Shown one piece after another: positions 1 through 6,820 of a DNA stretch of 17,186 bases. Under the pieces are notes generated by a model. It did no database searches and was not told the DNA's origin. It saw nothing but the letters and a program-made list of their open reading frames with translations. The DNA is from JAABQT01 sp041488375. GTDB taxonomy: Bacteria; Pseudomonadota; Gammaproteobacteria; Burkholderiales; SG8-39. Location of the stretch: positions 1-17,186 of the forward strand of contig JBGPPD010000040.1 in assembly GCA_041488375.1 (NCBI GenBank). Direction: 5' to 3'. Position 1 is the first letter of the stretch, and each line of letters starts with the position of its first letter. Both the position numbers and the translations under genes were made by a program.

Positions 1-240
1 CGCCAACTGGCGCAGAAGGAGGGCATCTTCGTCGGCATCACCGCCGGCGCCACCTTCGCCGGGGCCCTGCAGGTCTGCAAGGATGCGCCCAAGGGCTCGG
101 CGGTGCTGTGCATGCTGCCCGATACCGGCGAGCGCTACCTGAGTACGCCGCTGTTCGCCGACATCCCGGTGGACATGACCGGCGATGAATTGCAGGTCAT
201 GCGCTCCACGCCGAACTTCCACCTGGCCCCGAAGGCCTGA
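1..240 (+). CDS. Cysteine synthase family PLP enzyme, C-terminal fragment
   Basis: This is the last 79 codons of a gene that begins before the window, in frame 1 and ending in TGA. The residues match the C-terminal part of the fold type II PLP enzymes of the CysK/CysM group: a GIFVGITAGAT segment (the usual GI.SG.. loop near the cofactor phosphate) and the characteristic LPDTGERYLSTPLF block. Family members make L-cysteine from O-acetylserine (or O-phosphoserine) and a sulfur donor, in the cytoplasm. The tail ending in RSTPNF is typical of cysteine synthase-like proteins annotated apart from classical CysK and CysM, so no gene symbol is given. The final 44 nt overlap the 3' end of the convergent hemolysin III gene. 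Substrate cannot be judged from this fragment. Confidence 0.85.
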   Translation, partial: RQLAQKEGIFVGITAGATFAGALQVCKDAPKGSAVLCMLPDTGERYLSTPLFADIPVDMTGDELQVMRSTPNFHLAPKA

Positions 241-913
241 GCGGCTGGCCGCCGGCGATGCGCAGGATGAACGCCCAGTGGCAGGAAACGCCGGCCAGCA
301 CGGCGAGATGGAATATCTCGTGCGGCCCGACGATTCCGACCAGCAGGACCGGCCAGCGCAGGAATTCGATCAGCGCCCCGGCGGTGTAGGCGAGGGCGCC
401 CCACAGCAACAGCTGGATGAAGCGCAGGCCGCAGCGTCGCGCCAGGTGCAGCGCGGAGATCACGCCCAGCCAGCCCAGCCCCAGGTACATCGCGAGGCCG
501 AGCCATTCGGGCATGGCGTCGAAGTAAACGGTCTTGAGAACCAGTCCGGTGATCGCCGCCGCCCAGATGCCCGCCAGCATGCCCCAGCGCCAGCCGCCCC
601 GGAACAGGATGACGTGCACCGGCGTGAAGCTGCCCGCGATCAGCACGAAGATGGCGGCGTGGTCCAGGCGCTTGAGCACCTCGCGGCCCGCGGTGCCCCA
701 CGAGAGCAGGTGGTACACCCCGCTCAGGCTGAGCAGCAGGACGCAGGAGAAGGCGAACACGCACAGCGACACCATGCGCCGGAAGTCGCCGCGCCCGCGG
801 CGCAGGAGAGCGATGCTCAGGACCGCGAACACCAGCGCGCCGGACAGATGGCTAAGCGAGCTGACCGGGTCGCTGAACCCGGTGATGGACCACATGCGGC
901 CGGCGTCGGTCAT
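197..913 (-). CDS. Hemolysin III / PAQR family integral membrane protein
   Basis: A 238-residue, strongly hydrophobic protein with about seven predicted membrane segments, the layout and length of bacterial hemolysin III/YqfA proteins of the PAQR superfamily. Family marks visible are SLSHLSG near residues 19-25, SGVYHLLSWG with H68, LDHAAIF with D84-H85, and the late HEIFH (H198 and H202, HxxxH), which with H68 would form the conserved metal site. Bacterial members are often linked to membrane homeostasis; haemolysis is not established for most of them. The ATG at 913 is favoured because a TAGGAT box on this strand lies 6 nt upstream, suggesting a leaderless mRNA; M7 at 895 is an alternative. 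The last 14 or so residues, rich in Gly, Ser and Pro, are read antisense through the cysteine synthase 3' end. Confidence 0.88.
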   Translation of the reverse strand: MTDAGRMWSITGFSDPVSSLSHLSGALVFAVLSIALLRRGRGDFRRMVSLCVFAFSCVLLLSLSGVYHLLSWGTAGREVLKRLDHAAIFVLIAGSFTPVHVILFRGGWRWGMLAGIWAAAITGLVLKTVYFDAMPEWLGLAMYLGLGWLGVISALHLARRCGLRFIQLLLWGALAYTAGALIEFLRWPVLLVGIVGPHEIFHLAVLAGVSCHWAFILRIAGGQPLRPSGPGGSSAWSA

Positions 914-944
914 GGACGCATCCTAATCGACTAGGATATGCGGC
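914..944. promoter_or_regulatory. Symmetric divergent promoter region, 18-bp imperfect palindrome
   Basis: Only 31 bp separate two divergent ATGs. They contain ATCCTAATCGACTAGGAT (920-937), a near-perfect palindrome with one mismatched pair near the centre. Each arm reads TAGGAT on its own strand (932-937 plus, 920-925 minus), a fair -10 hexamer (4 of 6 to TATAAT). The plus ATG starts 7 nt after its box and the minus ATG 6 nt after, so transcription would begin at or next to each start codon. Neither gene shows a Shine-Dalgarno sequence. The palindrome could also be an operator. No convincing -35 was found. Confidence 0.5.
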
Positions 945-1727
945 ATGGCCGAACGGGAGTGCGTCTACCGACTGACCCAGACCGGGCGCGAGGCTTGGGA
1001 GCGCCAGGACGTCGCGGTGCCGGCCGACTACCGGCGCATGCTCTGGCTGATGGATTTCCACGGCCACGCCGGCGTGATCCGCGACCTGCTGCGCCAGTAC
1101 CCGAAGAATGTGCTTGACGAATGGCTGGCGGAGATGGAGGAGCTCGGGCTGATCGAGCAGACGCTGGAGTCGCAGGACAGCGAGGCGTCGTTTTCCAGCC
1201 GCGACGCGGACCGCACGCAGGCGATGCAGGACACCGCGGTGCGCCAGCAAGCCGAGACGGCCGGCACCGCGCTCGCGCACACCGGGGCGTACGTCGCGGC
1301 CGACCGCGTGGGCCAGCGCCCCTCGCCGGGCAAGGCGCCGGCGGACTGCGTGGTGCTGATCGTGGAGGACGACCCGGACCAGCTGGCGCTGGCCGACCTG
1401 CGCGTGAGCATGGCGGGCTACAAGGTGCGCGTGGCCAATACGGTGAACGCGTTCCTGCAAAGCATGCTGGACGACGGCGCGCCGGACCTGCTGCTGCTCG
1501 ATGTGACGCTGCCCGACGGCGACGGCTTCGAAGTGCTGGCCAAATTGCGCCGCCACGCCGTGCTCGGCTCGCTGCCGATCGTCCTGCTCACCGCGCGCAA
1601 CGACGCGGCGGACATCGGCAAGGGGCTGCTGATGGGCGCCGACGGCTACATCACCAAGCCCTACACCAAGAACATCCTCGCCGACGTCATCCGGCGGGTG
1701 CTCAAGCTGGAGGGCACCGGCGCATGA
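945..1727 (+). CDS. Response regulator with N-terminal winged-helix-like domain and C-terminal receiver
   Basis: A 260-residue protein in the reverse of the usual response regulator order. Residues 1-75 resemble a winged-helix-like module seen at the front of some betaproteobacterial regulators (YRLT..GREAWE, ADYRRMLWLMD, IRDLLRQYP, LDEWLAEMEELGLIE). Residues 76-133 form a polar linker. Residues 135-256 are a complete receiver: acidic E141-D142-D143, phosphoacceptor D186 in LLLLDVTLPDGDGF, T216 in LLTAR, and K238 in YITKPY. All catalytic residues are present, so phosphorylation by a sensor kinase is expected, but no kinase is adjacent; the nearest begins at 3661. The N-terminal part may bind DNA or protein, which is not decidable here. 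No Shine-Dalgarno precedes the ATG. The TGA overlaps the next ATG (ATGA), implying translational coupling. Confidence 0.85.
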   Translation: MAERECVYRLTQTGREAWERQDVAVPADYRRMLWLMDFHGHAGVIRDLLRQYPKNVLDEWLAEMEELGLIEQTLESQDSEASFSSRDADRTQAMQDTAVRQQAETAGTALAHTGAYVAADRVGQRPSPGKAPADCVVLIVEDDPDQLALADLRVSMAGYKVRVANTVNAFLQSMLDDGAPDLLLLDVTLPDGDGFEVLAKLRRHAVLGSLPIVLLTARNDAADIGKGLLMGADGYITKPYTKNILADVIRRVLKLEGTGA

Positions 1728-2113
1728 GCGACAACGGCAAAGGCGCGGACGAACAGCTCGCGCAATGGATGAAGGAGGCCGGCCGCCGCGCCCCGCGCGG
1801 GGCGCGGGCCGCCGCCAGCGACGATACCTTCAACTCGCCCGCGTCGCTGCTCCACTATCTCGAGGATCTCGCCGGCCGGCCGCTGCGCTCGCGCACCGAG
1901 CTGCGCGCTTTCCTGAGCGAGGTCGCCGGCAGCCAGTCCGTCGGCTTCCACGTCGCCGAGCGCCGGCGCATGGTGCGCGAGCTCACGCTGCTCGCCTTGC
2001 TGGCGGTGAGCTACCTGCACTACTACTACTGGGAAGTGCAGCTGGAGATCGCGGCGCTGAGCGGGGTGCGTACCTTCGCGCCCGCGCCGCCGCCGGAACA
2101 GAGGAAGGCCTAG
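1724..2113 (+). CDS. Hypothetical small protein with one C-terminal membrane segment
   Basis: A 129-residue protein not matched to a named family. Residues 1-35 are charged and low in complexity (many Ala, Arg, Lys). Residues 37-85 look like a small helical domain (SPASLLHYLEDLAGRPLRSR, then LRAFLSEVAGSQSVGFHVAERR). Residues 86-103 form one probable membrane helix (LTLLALLAVSYLHYYYW), followed by a short Pro-rich tail. The start is fixed by an ATGA overlap with the response regulator stop codon, so the two are probably made together, and a role tied to that regulator is a reasonable inference. The reading frame has codon bias like its neighbours. Function unknown. Confidence 0.7.
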   Translation: MSDNGKGADEQLAQWMKEAGRRAPRGARAAASDDTFNSPASLLHYLEDLAGRPLRSRTELRAFLSEVAGSQSVGFHVAERRRMVRELTLLALLAVSYLHYYYWEVQLEIAALSGVRTFAPAPPPEQRKA

Positions 2114-2160
2114 GCCGGCAGCGCCGCCGCAGCGGATTTCGCCCCCGGGCGGACTTCGGC

Positions 2161-2166
2161 TACATT
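2161..2166 (+). promoter_or_regulatory. Possible -10 box of a leaderless pilin transcript
   Basis: TACATT lies exactly 6 nt before the pilin ATG at 2173 and no Shine-Dalgarno sequence is present between them. The arrangement is the same as at the 913 and 945 starts. No sigma-54 type -24/-12 element (GG and GC dinucleotides at the right spacing) was seen in the 59 bp between genes, although many pilA genes use one. Confidence 0.3.
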
Positions 2167-2172
2167 TCGTCC

Positions 2173-2634
2173 ATGCCCGGCCTGCAACGCGGTTTCACGC
2201 TGATCGAGCTGATGATGGTGGTGGCGATCATCGGCCTGCTGGCGGCCGTCGCGCTGCCGGCCTACCAGGACTACGCGGTGCGCGCCAAAATGTCAGAACT
2301 TGTAGTGGCGGCGAGCGCCTGCCGCAACTCGGTTTCCGAGGCGTACCAGGGAGGAGGCGTCCTGCCGGGCGCCGGCCAGTGGGGCTGCGAGGGCGGATCG
2401 TCCCGATTCGTCGCCGGCATCTACACCGACGCCAACGGCCTGATCACGGTGACGGCGCAGAACATCGGCATCCTGGTGGACGGCAGGACCATTCAGCTCG
2501 CGCCCTACATCAGCGGCGCCGCCGCGGACGCCGCCACCATGTCGGGCAGGGCGGTCACCGAATGGCGTTGCGGCCCGACCGCCAGCAACGGGGTCAGCAC
2601 CAAGTACCTGCCGGCGTCCTGCAGGGGCACCTAG
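2173..2634 (+). CDS. Type IV pilin (PilA-like, type IVa)
   Basis: A 153-residue prepilin. It has a short 7-residue leader ending in Gly, a processing site RG/FTLIE with Phe as the first mature residue and the invariant Glu at mature position 5 (E12), then a hydrophobic helix to about residue 30 and the AYQDY..RAK segment typical of type IVa pilins. PilD would cleave and N-methylate it, and the mature subunit would assemble into the pilus. Four cysteines are present (C50, C72, C133, C150); C133-C150 could close the C-terminal D-loop. Length fits a major pilin, but no other pil genes are nearby, so a pilin-like or minor pilin role remains possible. Its TAG stop shares a CTAG tetranucleotide with the stop of the convergent SapC gene. 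Confidence 0.9.
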   Translation: MPGLQRGFTLIELMMVVAIIGLLAAVALPAYQDYAVRAKMSELVVAASACRNSVSEAYQGGGVLPGAGQWGCEGGSSRFVAGIYTDANGLITVTAQNIGILVDGRTIQLAPYISGAAADAATMSGRAVTEWRCGPTASNGVSTKYLPASCRGT

Positions 2635-3371
2635 GCGCCGGCGCGCGCCGCCTTGCGCTCGAGCAGTCTGGAGAAATTGTCCAGCGACAGCAGGTGGGCG
2701 TAGATGCGCCCGAGGATGCCCTTCTTCGCCAAGTTCTTGAACTGACTGGTGTTCAGGTGCTCGATCTTCTTCTCGTCCACGCGGTGCATGCCGGTGAGCT
2801 GCACCGGCCCGCCTTTGTTCGGTTTCGCCTGCAGGGTGAACGGCTCGAGCAGCGCGTAATCGGCGAGGATCGCGCACAGCTCCCGGCCGCGCTCCAGGTC
2901 GGCCTCGTATTCGGCCAGCAGCCGCTGCATGTCCTGCCACTTGGCGCTCGGCGAGCCCTGCGCGTCGAACATCGCCTCGCCGGCGCTCTCGTCGAGGTGC
3001 GCCTTCTCCACGCAGATCATGCGGTTCTGCTGCTCGACCTGGTTCAGCTTCACCCGGGCCATGCAGAACGGATAGCGCCGCGCGTAGGCCGGCACGTAGA
3101 CGTTCGCCGCCCAGCCGTCGCCGTTGACGTACAGGTTCTCGCTGGCGGACACGCCGAGCACCGCCACCGGCGCGAAAGTCTTGCCGCCGTCGCCCGTGGT
3201 GAACACCAGCGGATAGTCGCGCGCGACGAGCGCGAATTCGCTGTAGCTGACCGGGATGGCGTTGAGCTTCTGCGCGAAGCCCGGCACCTCGCCGCGCTGC
3301 AGGAGGCGCACGCGGTGCGTCTTCAGGAGCGGGACGATGTCGCTGTAGCCGAAGGGCGGATTGATCTGCAT
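2631..3371 (-). CDS. SapC family protein
   Basis: A 246-residue soluble protein matching the SapC family: MQINPPFGYSDIVPLLKTHR start, then SEFALVARDYPLVFT, VLGVSASENLYVN.DGWAANVYVPAYARRYPF and LYAxLxSLxNF-like ending (RIYAHLLSLDNFSRLLERK). The name comes from a Campylobacter S-layer-associated protein; the biochemical role in proteobacteria is not established. The ATG at 3371 is preferred because GAGGA (3379-3383, minus strand) sits 7 nt upstream; an ATG at 3401 would add ten residues that do not look conserved. It converges on the pilin gene and the two stops overlap. No signal peptide is visible. Confidence 0.82.
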   Translation of the reverse strand: MQINPPFGYSDIVPLLKTHRVRLLQRGEVPGFAQKLNAIPVSYSEFALVARDYPLVFTTGDGGKTFAPVAVLGVSASENLYVNGDGWAANVYVPAYARRYPFCMARVKLNQVEQQNRMICVEKAHLDESAGEAMFDAQGSPSAKWQDMQRLLAEYEADLERGRELCAILADYALLEPFTLQAKPNKGGPVQLTGMHRVDEKKIEHLNTSQFKNLAKKGILGRIYAHLLSLDNFSRLLERKAARAGA

Positions 3372-3433
3372 TCCTGAGTCCTCGCTGGGGTGGCCGATCA
3401 TAGCGGGCCCGCGTGCATTGCCGCAATCTGCTG

Positions 3434-3439
3434 TAAAAT
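3434..3439 (+). promoter_or_regulatory. Probable -10 box of the tRNA-Ala gene
   Basis: TAAAAT, 5 of 6 matches to the sigma-70 -10 consensus, ends 14 nt before the mature tRNA, which would place the start of transcription near 3446. No good TTGACA-like -35 lies at 16-18 nt; TTGCCG at 3418 is too close. Confidence 0.5.
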
Positions 3440-3453
3440 CCGCGACTTCCCAA

Positions 3454-3529
<76 letters not shown>

Positions 3530-3536
3530 GTCTCCG

Positions 3537-3566
3537 AAGGCCCGCCTGCGCGGGCCTTTATTTTTT
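3537..3566 (+). terminator. Rho-independent terminator after tRNA-Ala
   Basis: Seven GC pairs (GGCCCGC 3539-3545 with GCGGGCC 3550-3556) plus two A-T pairs close a 4-nt loop, and the stem is followed by a T-rich tract (TTTATTTTTT ending at 3566). It lies 8 nt after the tRNA CCA end. It isolates the tRNA from the signalling operon that starts at 3661. Confidence 0.92.
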
Positions 3567-3604
3567 GTCCTGCCGCGCCGTGGATGTTAAATAGCTAACG
3601 TCGC

Positions 3605-3635
3605 CGGCCTGTTCACCCTTCGGGTGGGCGGGCCG
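3605..3635 (+). other. Stem-loop in the region before the sensor kinase
   Basis: CACCC (3614-3618) and GGGTG (3622-3626) pair around a TTC loop, and CGGCC (3605-3609) with GGCCG (3631-3635) can extend the structure across a small internal loop. No T tract follows, so it is not a terminator. It ends before the weak Shine-Dalgarno-like GAAGGAGAG (3642-3650), which is about 10 nt from the ATG. Between terminator and stem, GTTAAATAGCTAAC (3586-3599) is the only AT-rich patch and the best guess for a promoter or operator. Confidence 0.4.
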
Positions 3636-3660
3636 CGCGGCGAAGGAGAGGGCGGGCGCG

Positions 3661-6411
3661 ATGGCGATCGGAGGGAAGCCGGGCAGCATCCGCGGCGAGT
3701 TGGCGCTGTTCGTCGTCGCGCTGGCGTTGCCCCTGGTCGCGCTGATCGCCTACAACCTGGTGGAAAGCGCCCGCCGGGAGCTCGCCGACGCCGAGGCCGC
3801 GGTGCGCCGGCTGGCGGAAAGCGGTGCCAACCGCGCGACGCGTTTCGTCGAGGATGCCCGCCTCACGCTGGAACCGATCGCCAGGCGCCCGCTGGTGCGC
3901 GCCATGGATCCTGCGCGCTGCGACCCGGGGCTGAAGGACCTGCTCGAGCTTTACCCGCGCGCCGGCAACTTCATCGTCGTCGATCGCGACGGACGGATCA
4001 TCTGCGGCGCGATCCCGCCGCCGCGCGACCGCGTGGTGCGGGTGGTCGACGAGGCGCTGCTGCGCCAGGTGCTGGAAACGGGCCGCTTCGCGCTGTCACG
4101 CCCGATCATCGGGCGCATCAACCGGCGCTGGGCGGTGGCCGCGGTGCAGCCGGTGCTCGGCAGCACCGGCGAGGTCCTCGGCAGCGTGAGCATGTCCATC
4201 GACTTGATCAACTGGAAGCCGCTGCCTGGCGAGGCGAGCCTGCCCGCGGAGGCCGTCGTCTCGCTGGTCACCGGCGAAGGCATCGTGATCGCGCGCTCGG
4301 CGAACGCGCAAGCCTGGGTCGGCCGCGACGTGAATTCCGGGGAGATCATGCAGCGCGTGCGCGAGCTGGGTACGGGCACCGTGCGCGCGCGCGGCGCGGC
4401 GGACGTGGATCGCATCTGGGGTTTTCGCCCGGTACCGGGGACCAACTGGACCGCGTTGTCCGGTATTCCGGTCGACAGGGTGTACGGTCCGGTGCGCGCC
4501 CAGGTCCTGCGCAGCGGCCTGCTGCTGGCCTTGGCGCTCGGCGTGGCGCTGGCGCTCTCGCTCCTCGCCGCGCGGCGCCTCTCCAGGCCGATCCGCGACA
4601 TCGCCGCCGCCCTGCGCTTGCGAGCCGAAGGCCGGGAGGAGGTGCGCGTCCCGGTATCCGGCCCGCGGGAGGTGGCGGCGATGGCCGCCGAGCTCAATCG
4701 CAGCATCGAATCCGGCCTGCGCCTGGCGCACGAGCGCGTCGAGCTGCTCGAACGCATGCAGATGCAGCTTGACCGCATGCCGATCGCGTGCCTGCTGTTC
4801 GACCGCGACCTGCAGATCACCTATGTCAACGCAGCGGCCGAGCGCGTGTTCGGTTGGCGGCGCGAGGAGATGCTCGGACGCAAGGCCGTCGACCTGTACG
4901 TGCCCGCGCACCGCCGCGCCTTCGTCGAGGAGTACTTCGCGCGCCTGCGCGCGGGCGAGTTCCTCTCGGCGCCCGGCGAGGCCTTGCGCAAGGACGGCAG
5001 CTCGGTGATGCTCGAATGGGTGAATACGCCCTTGATGGGCGAGAAGGGCGAATTCCTGGGCCAGATGTCGATGGCCACCGACATCACCGCGCGCTTGCGC
5101 GCCGAGCAGCGGCTGCAGCGCGCGCAGCGCCTGTACGCCGCGCTCTCCGAAGTCAACGAGACCATCGTGCGCGTGCGCGATCGCGAGGAGCTGTTCCACC
5201 AGGTGTGCCGCATCTGCGCCGAACGCATCGGCCTCCTGGTGGCGTTCGTGGCTCTCGTCGATGTGGCCCGGCAGCGCATCGTACCCTCGGTGTACGCCGG
5301 CGAGGCGAGCGGCTTTCTCGGCGAGTTTGCCTTTCCGCTCGACCCGGCCGAGCAGAACTCGGCGACGGTCACTACGCTGGCGGTGCGCGGCAAGCGCGAA
5401 GCCGTGGCCAACGACATCGACTCGGAGCCGGGGGCAGCGCACCCCTGGCGCGCGCGCATCGGCTCGAGGGCAGTGGCCTCGTTCCCGCTGTTCCAGGGCA
5501 ACGAGGTGATCGGCGCGCTGACGCTGCATTCCGCGGTACCCGGCTTTTTCGACGCCGAGCTGGTCGACCTGTTGCAGCGCATGGCCGACGACGTGTCCTT
5601 CGCGCTGGACAAGCTCGCCGAGCACGACAAGCTCACCGAGCTGCGGCGCAGCCTGGAGGAGCGGGTGCAGCAGCGCACCGCCGAACTGGAGGCCGCGAAC
5701 CAGGAGTTGGAGGCGTTCAGCTACTCGGTGTCGCACGACCTGCGCGCGCCGGTGCGCCACATCGACGGCTTCCTGCGCCTGCTGGAGAAGGAGTTGCCCG
5801 GCCCGAGCGCGAAGGCGCAGCACTACCTCGACACCATCGCCAAAGCCGCCAAGCGCATGGGCAACCTGATCGACGACCTGCTGCAGCTCTCGCGCACCGG
5901 GCGCCAGGCGCTCGCCCTGCGCGCCGTCGAGCTGCAGCCGCTGCTGCGCGAGCTGCTCGGCGAGGCGGTAGCCGAGGCCGGCGAGCGCAAGGTCGAGTGG
6001 TCAGTGGGCAGGCTGCCCGCGGTGATGGCCGATCCGGCGCTGCTCAGAATCGTGCTGCAGAACCTGCTGTCCAACGCGCTGAAGTACACGCGCCAGCGCC
6101 CGGTGGCGCGCATCGCCATCGAGGCGCAGGTGCTCGAGGGCGGCGAGGTGGCGCTGTCGGTGCGCGACAATGGCGTGGGCTTCGACATGCGCTTCAAGGA
6201 CAAGCTGTTCGGCGTGTTCCAGCGCCTGCACCGCGACGAGGAGTTCGAGGGCACCGGCATCGGCCTCGCCACGGCGCGGCGCATCGTGCACCGGCACGGG
6301 CACCGCATCTGGGGCGAGGCGCAGCTGGAGCGGGGGGCGACGTTCACGTTCACAATGACGCTGGCGGAGGTCGGGCATGAGGACATCGCGGATACTGCTG
6401 GCCGAGGATAG
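3661..6411 (+). CDS. Membrane sensor histidine kinase (dCache-HAMP-PAS-GAF-HisKA-HATPase_c)
   Basis: A 916-residue sensor kinase. Order: TM1 about 12-34; periplasmic dCache-like sensor about 35-283, with C87 and C115 that might form a disulfide; TM2 about 284-303; HAMP about 304-356; PAS about 370-480; GAF about 498-660; coiled linker (ERVQQRTAELEAANQELEAF); HisKA with phosphoacceptor H692 in SVSHDLRAPVRHIDGF; then ATPase boxes N805 (LLSNALKYT), D836-G838 (DNGVGF) and G864-G866 (GTGIGLA). All catalytic boxes are intact. The dimerisation domain resembles phytochrome-like kinases, yet no chromophore domain is present. The last 35 nt overlap the following single-domain receiver, the usual layout for this kinase type with an Rcp1-like partner, so that receiver is the likely first target. 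The ligand of the periplasmic domain is unknown. Confidence 0.92.
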   Translation: MAIGGKPGSIRGELALFVVALALPLVALIAYNLVESARRELADAEAAVRRLAESGANRATRFVEDARLTLEPIARRPLVRAMDPARCDPGLKDLLELYPRAGNFIVVDRDGRIICGAIPPPRDRVVRVVDEALLRQVLETGRFALSRPIIGRINRRWAVAAVQPVLGSTGEVLGSVSMSIDLINWKPLPGEASLPAEAVVSLVTGEGIVIARSANAQAWVGRDVNSGEIMQRVRELGTGTVRARGAADVDRIWGFRPVPGTNWTALSGIPVDRVYGPVRAQVLRSGLLLALALGVALALSLLAARRLSRPIRDIAAALRLRAEGREEVRVPVSGPREVAAMAAELNRSIESGLRLAHERVELLERMQMQLDRMPIACLLFDRDLQITYVNAAAERVFGWRREEMLGRKAVDLYVPAHRRAFVEEYFARLRAGEFLSAPGEALRKDGSSVMLEWVNTPLMGEKGEFLGQMSMATDITARLRAEQRLQRAQRLYAALSEVNETIVRVRDREELFHQVCRICAERIGLLVAFVALVDVARQRIVPSVYAGEASGFLGEFAFPLDPAEQNSATVTTLAVRGKREAVANDIDSEPGAAHPWRARIGSRAVASFPLFQGNEVIGALTLHSAVPGFFDAELVDLLQRMADDVSFALDKLAEHDKLTELRRSLEERVQQRTAELEAANQELEAFSYSVSHDLRAPVRHIDGFLRLLEKELPGPSAKAQHYLDTIAKAAKRMGNLIDDLLQLSRTGRQALALRAVELQPLLRELLGEAVAEAGERKVEWSVGRLPAVMADPALLRIVLQNLLSNALKYTRQRPVARIAIEAQVLEGGEVALSVRDNGVGFDMRFKDKLFGVFQRLHRDEEFEGTGIGLATARRIVHRHGHRIWGEAQLERGATFTFTMTLAEVGHEDIADTAGRG

Positions 6412-6817
6412 CGCGCAGGACGTGGAGCTGACGTTGAGCGCGCTGGCCGAGAACAACCTCTCGAACTCGGTGGACGTGGCGCGCGACGGCGCCGAGGCGC
6501 TCGACTACCTGTTCCGGCGCGGCGCCCACGCCGCGCGGCACAGCGGCGATCCGGTGCTGATCCTGCTCGACCTGAAGATGCCCAGGGTCGACGGGCTGGA
6601 GGTGCTGCGCGCGGTGAAGAGCGACCCGCGGCTGCGCCTGATCCCGGTGGTGGTGCTCACCTCCTCGCGCGAGGAGCAGGACGTGGTGCGCAGCTACGAG
6701 CTGGGGGTCAACGCCTACGTGGTCAAGCCGGTGGAGTTCGACAAGTTCGTCGCCGCGGTGCGCGAGCTCGGGCTGTTCTGGATGCTGCTCAACGAGCCGC
6801 CGCCGGGGCGAAGCTAG
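6377..6817 (+). CDS. Single-domain response regulator (Rcp1-like receiver)
   Basis: A 146-residue protein that is only a receiver domain: acidic E10-D11, phosphoacceptor D65 in LILLDLKMPRVDGLEVL, T95 in VVLTSS and K117 in VVKPVEF. The long segment between strand 2 and strand 3 (ARDGAEALDYLFRRGAHA) and the C-terminal ELGLFWMLLNEPPP are typical of receivers paired with phytochrome-type kinases. There is no output domain, so it must act by protein contact or as a phosphorelay carrier. The start is well supported by GGAGGT (6366-6371) inside the kinase gene, 5 nt before the ATG. The next gene starts 3 nt after its TAG. Confidence 0.93.
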   Translation: MRTSRILLAEDSAQDVELTLSALAENNLSNSVDVARDGAEALDYLFRRGAHAARHSGDPVLILLDLKMPRVDGLEVLRAVKSDPRLRLIPVVVLTSSREEQDVVRSYELGVNAYVVKPVEFDKFVAAVRELGLFWMLLNEPPPGRS

Positions 6818-6820
6818 CGC

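Noticed and set aside
197..913. Hemolysin III gene as a toxin
   Set aside because: The name is historical. The protein is a seven-helix PAQR-type membrane protein found in most bacteria, with no secretion or activation genes nearby.
3661..6411. First kinase as a bacteriophytochrome
   Set aside because: The HisKA part and the partner receiver are phytochrome-like, but the protein starts with a membrane-bound dCache-like sensor and lacks a chromophore-binding PAS-GAF-PHY core.
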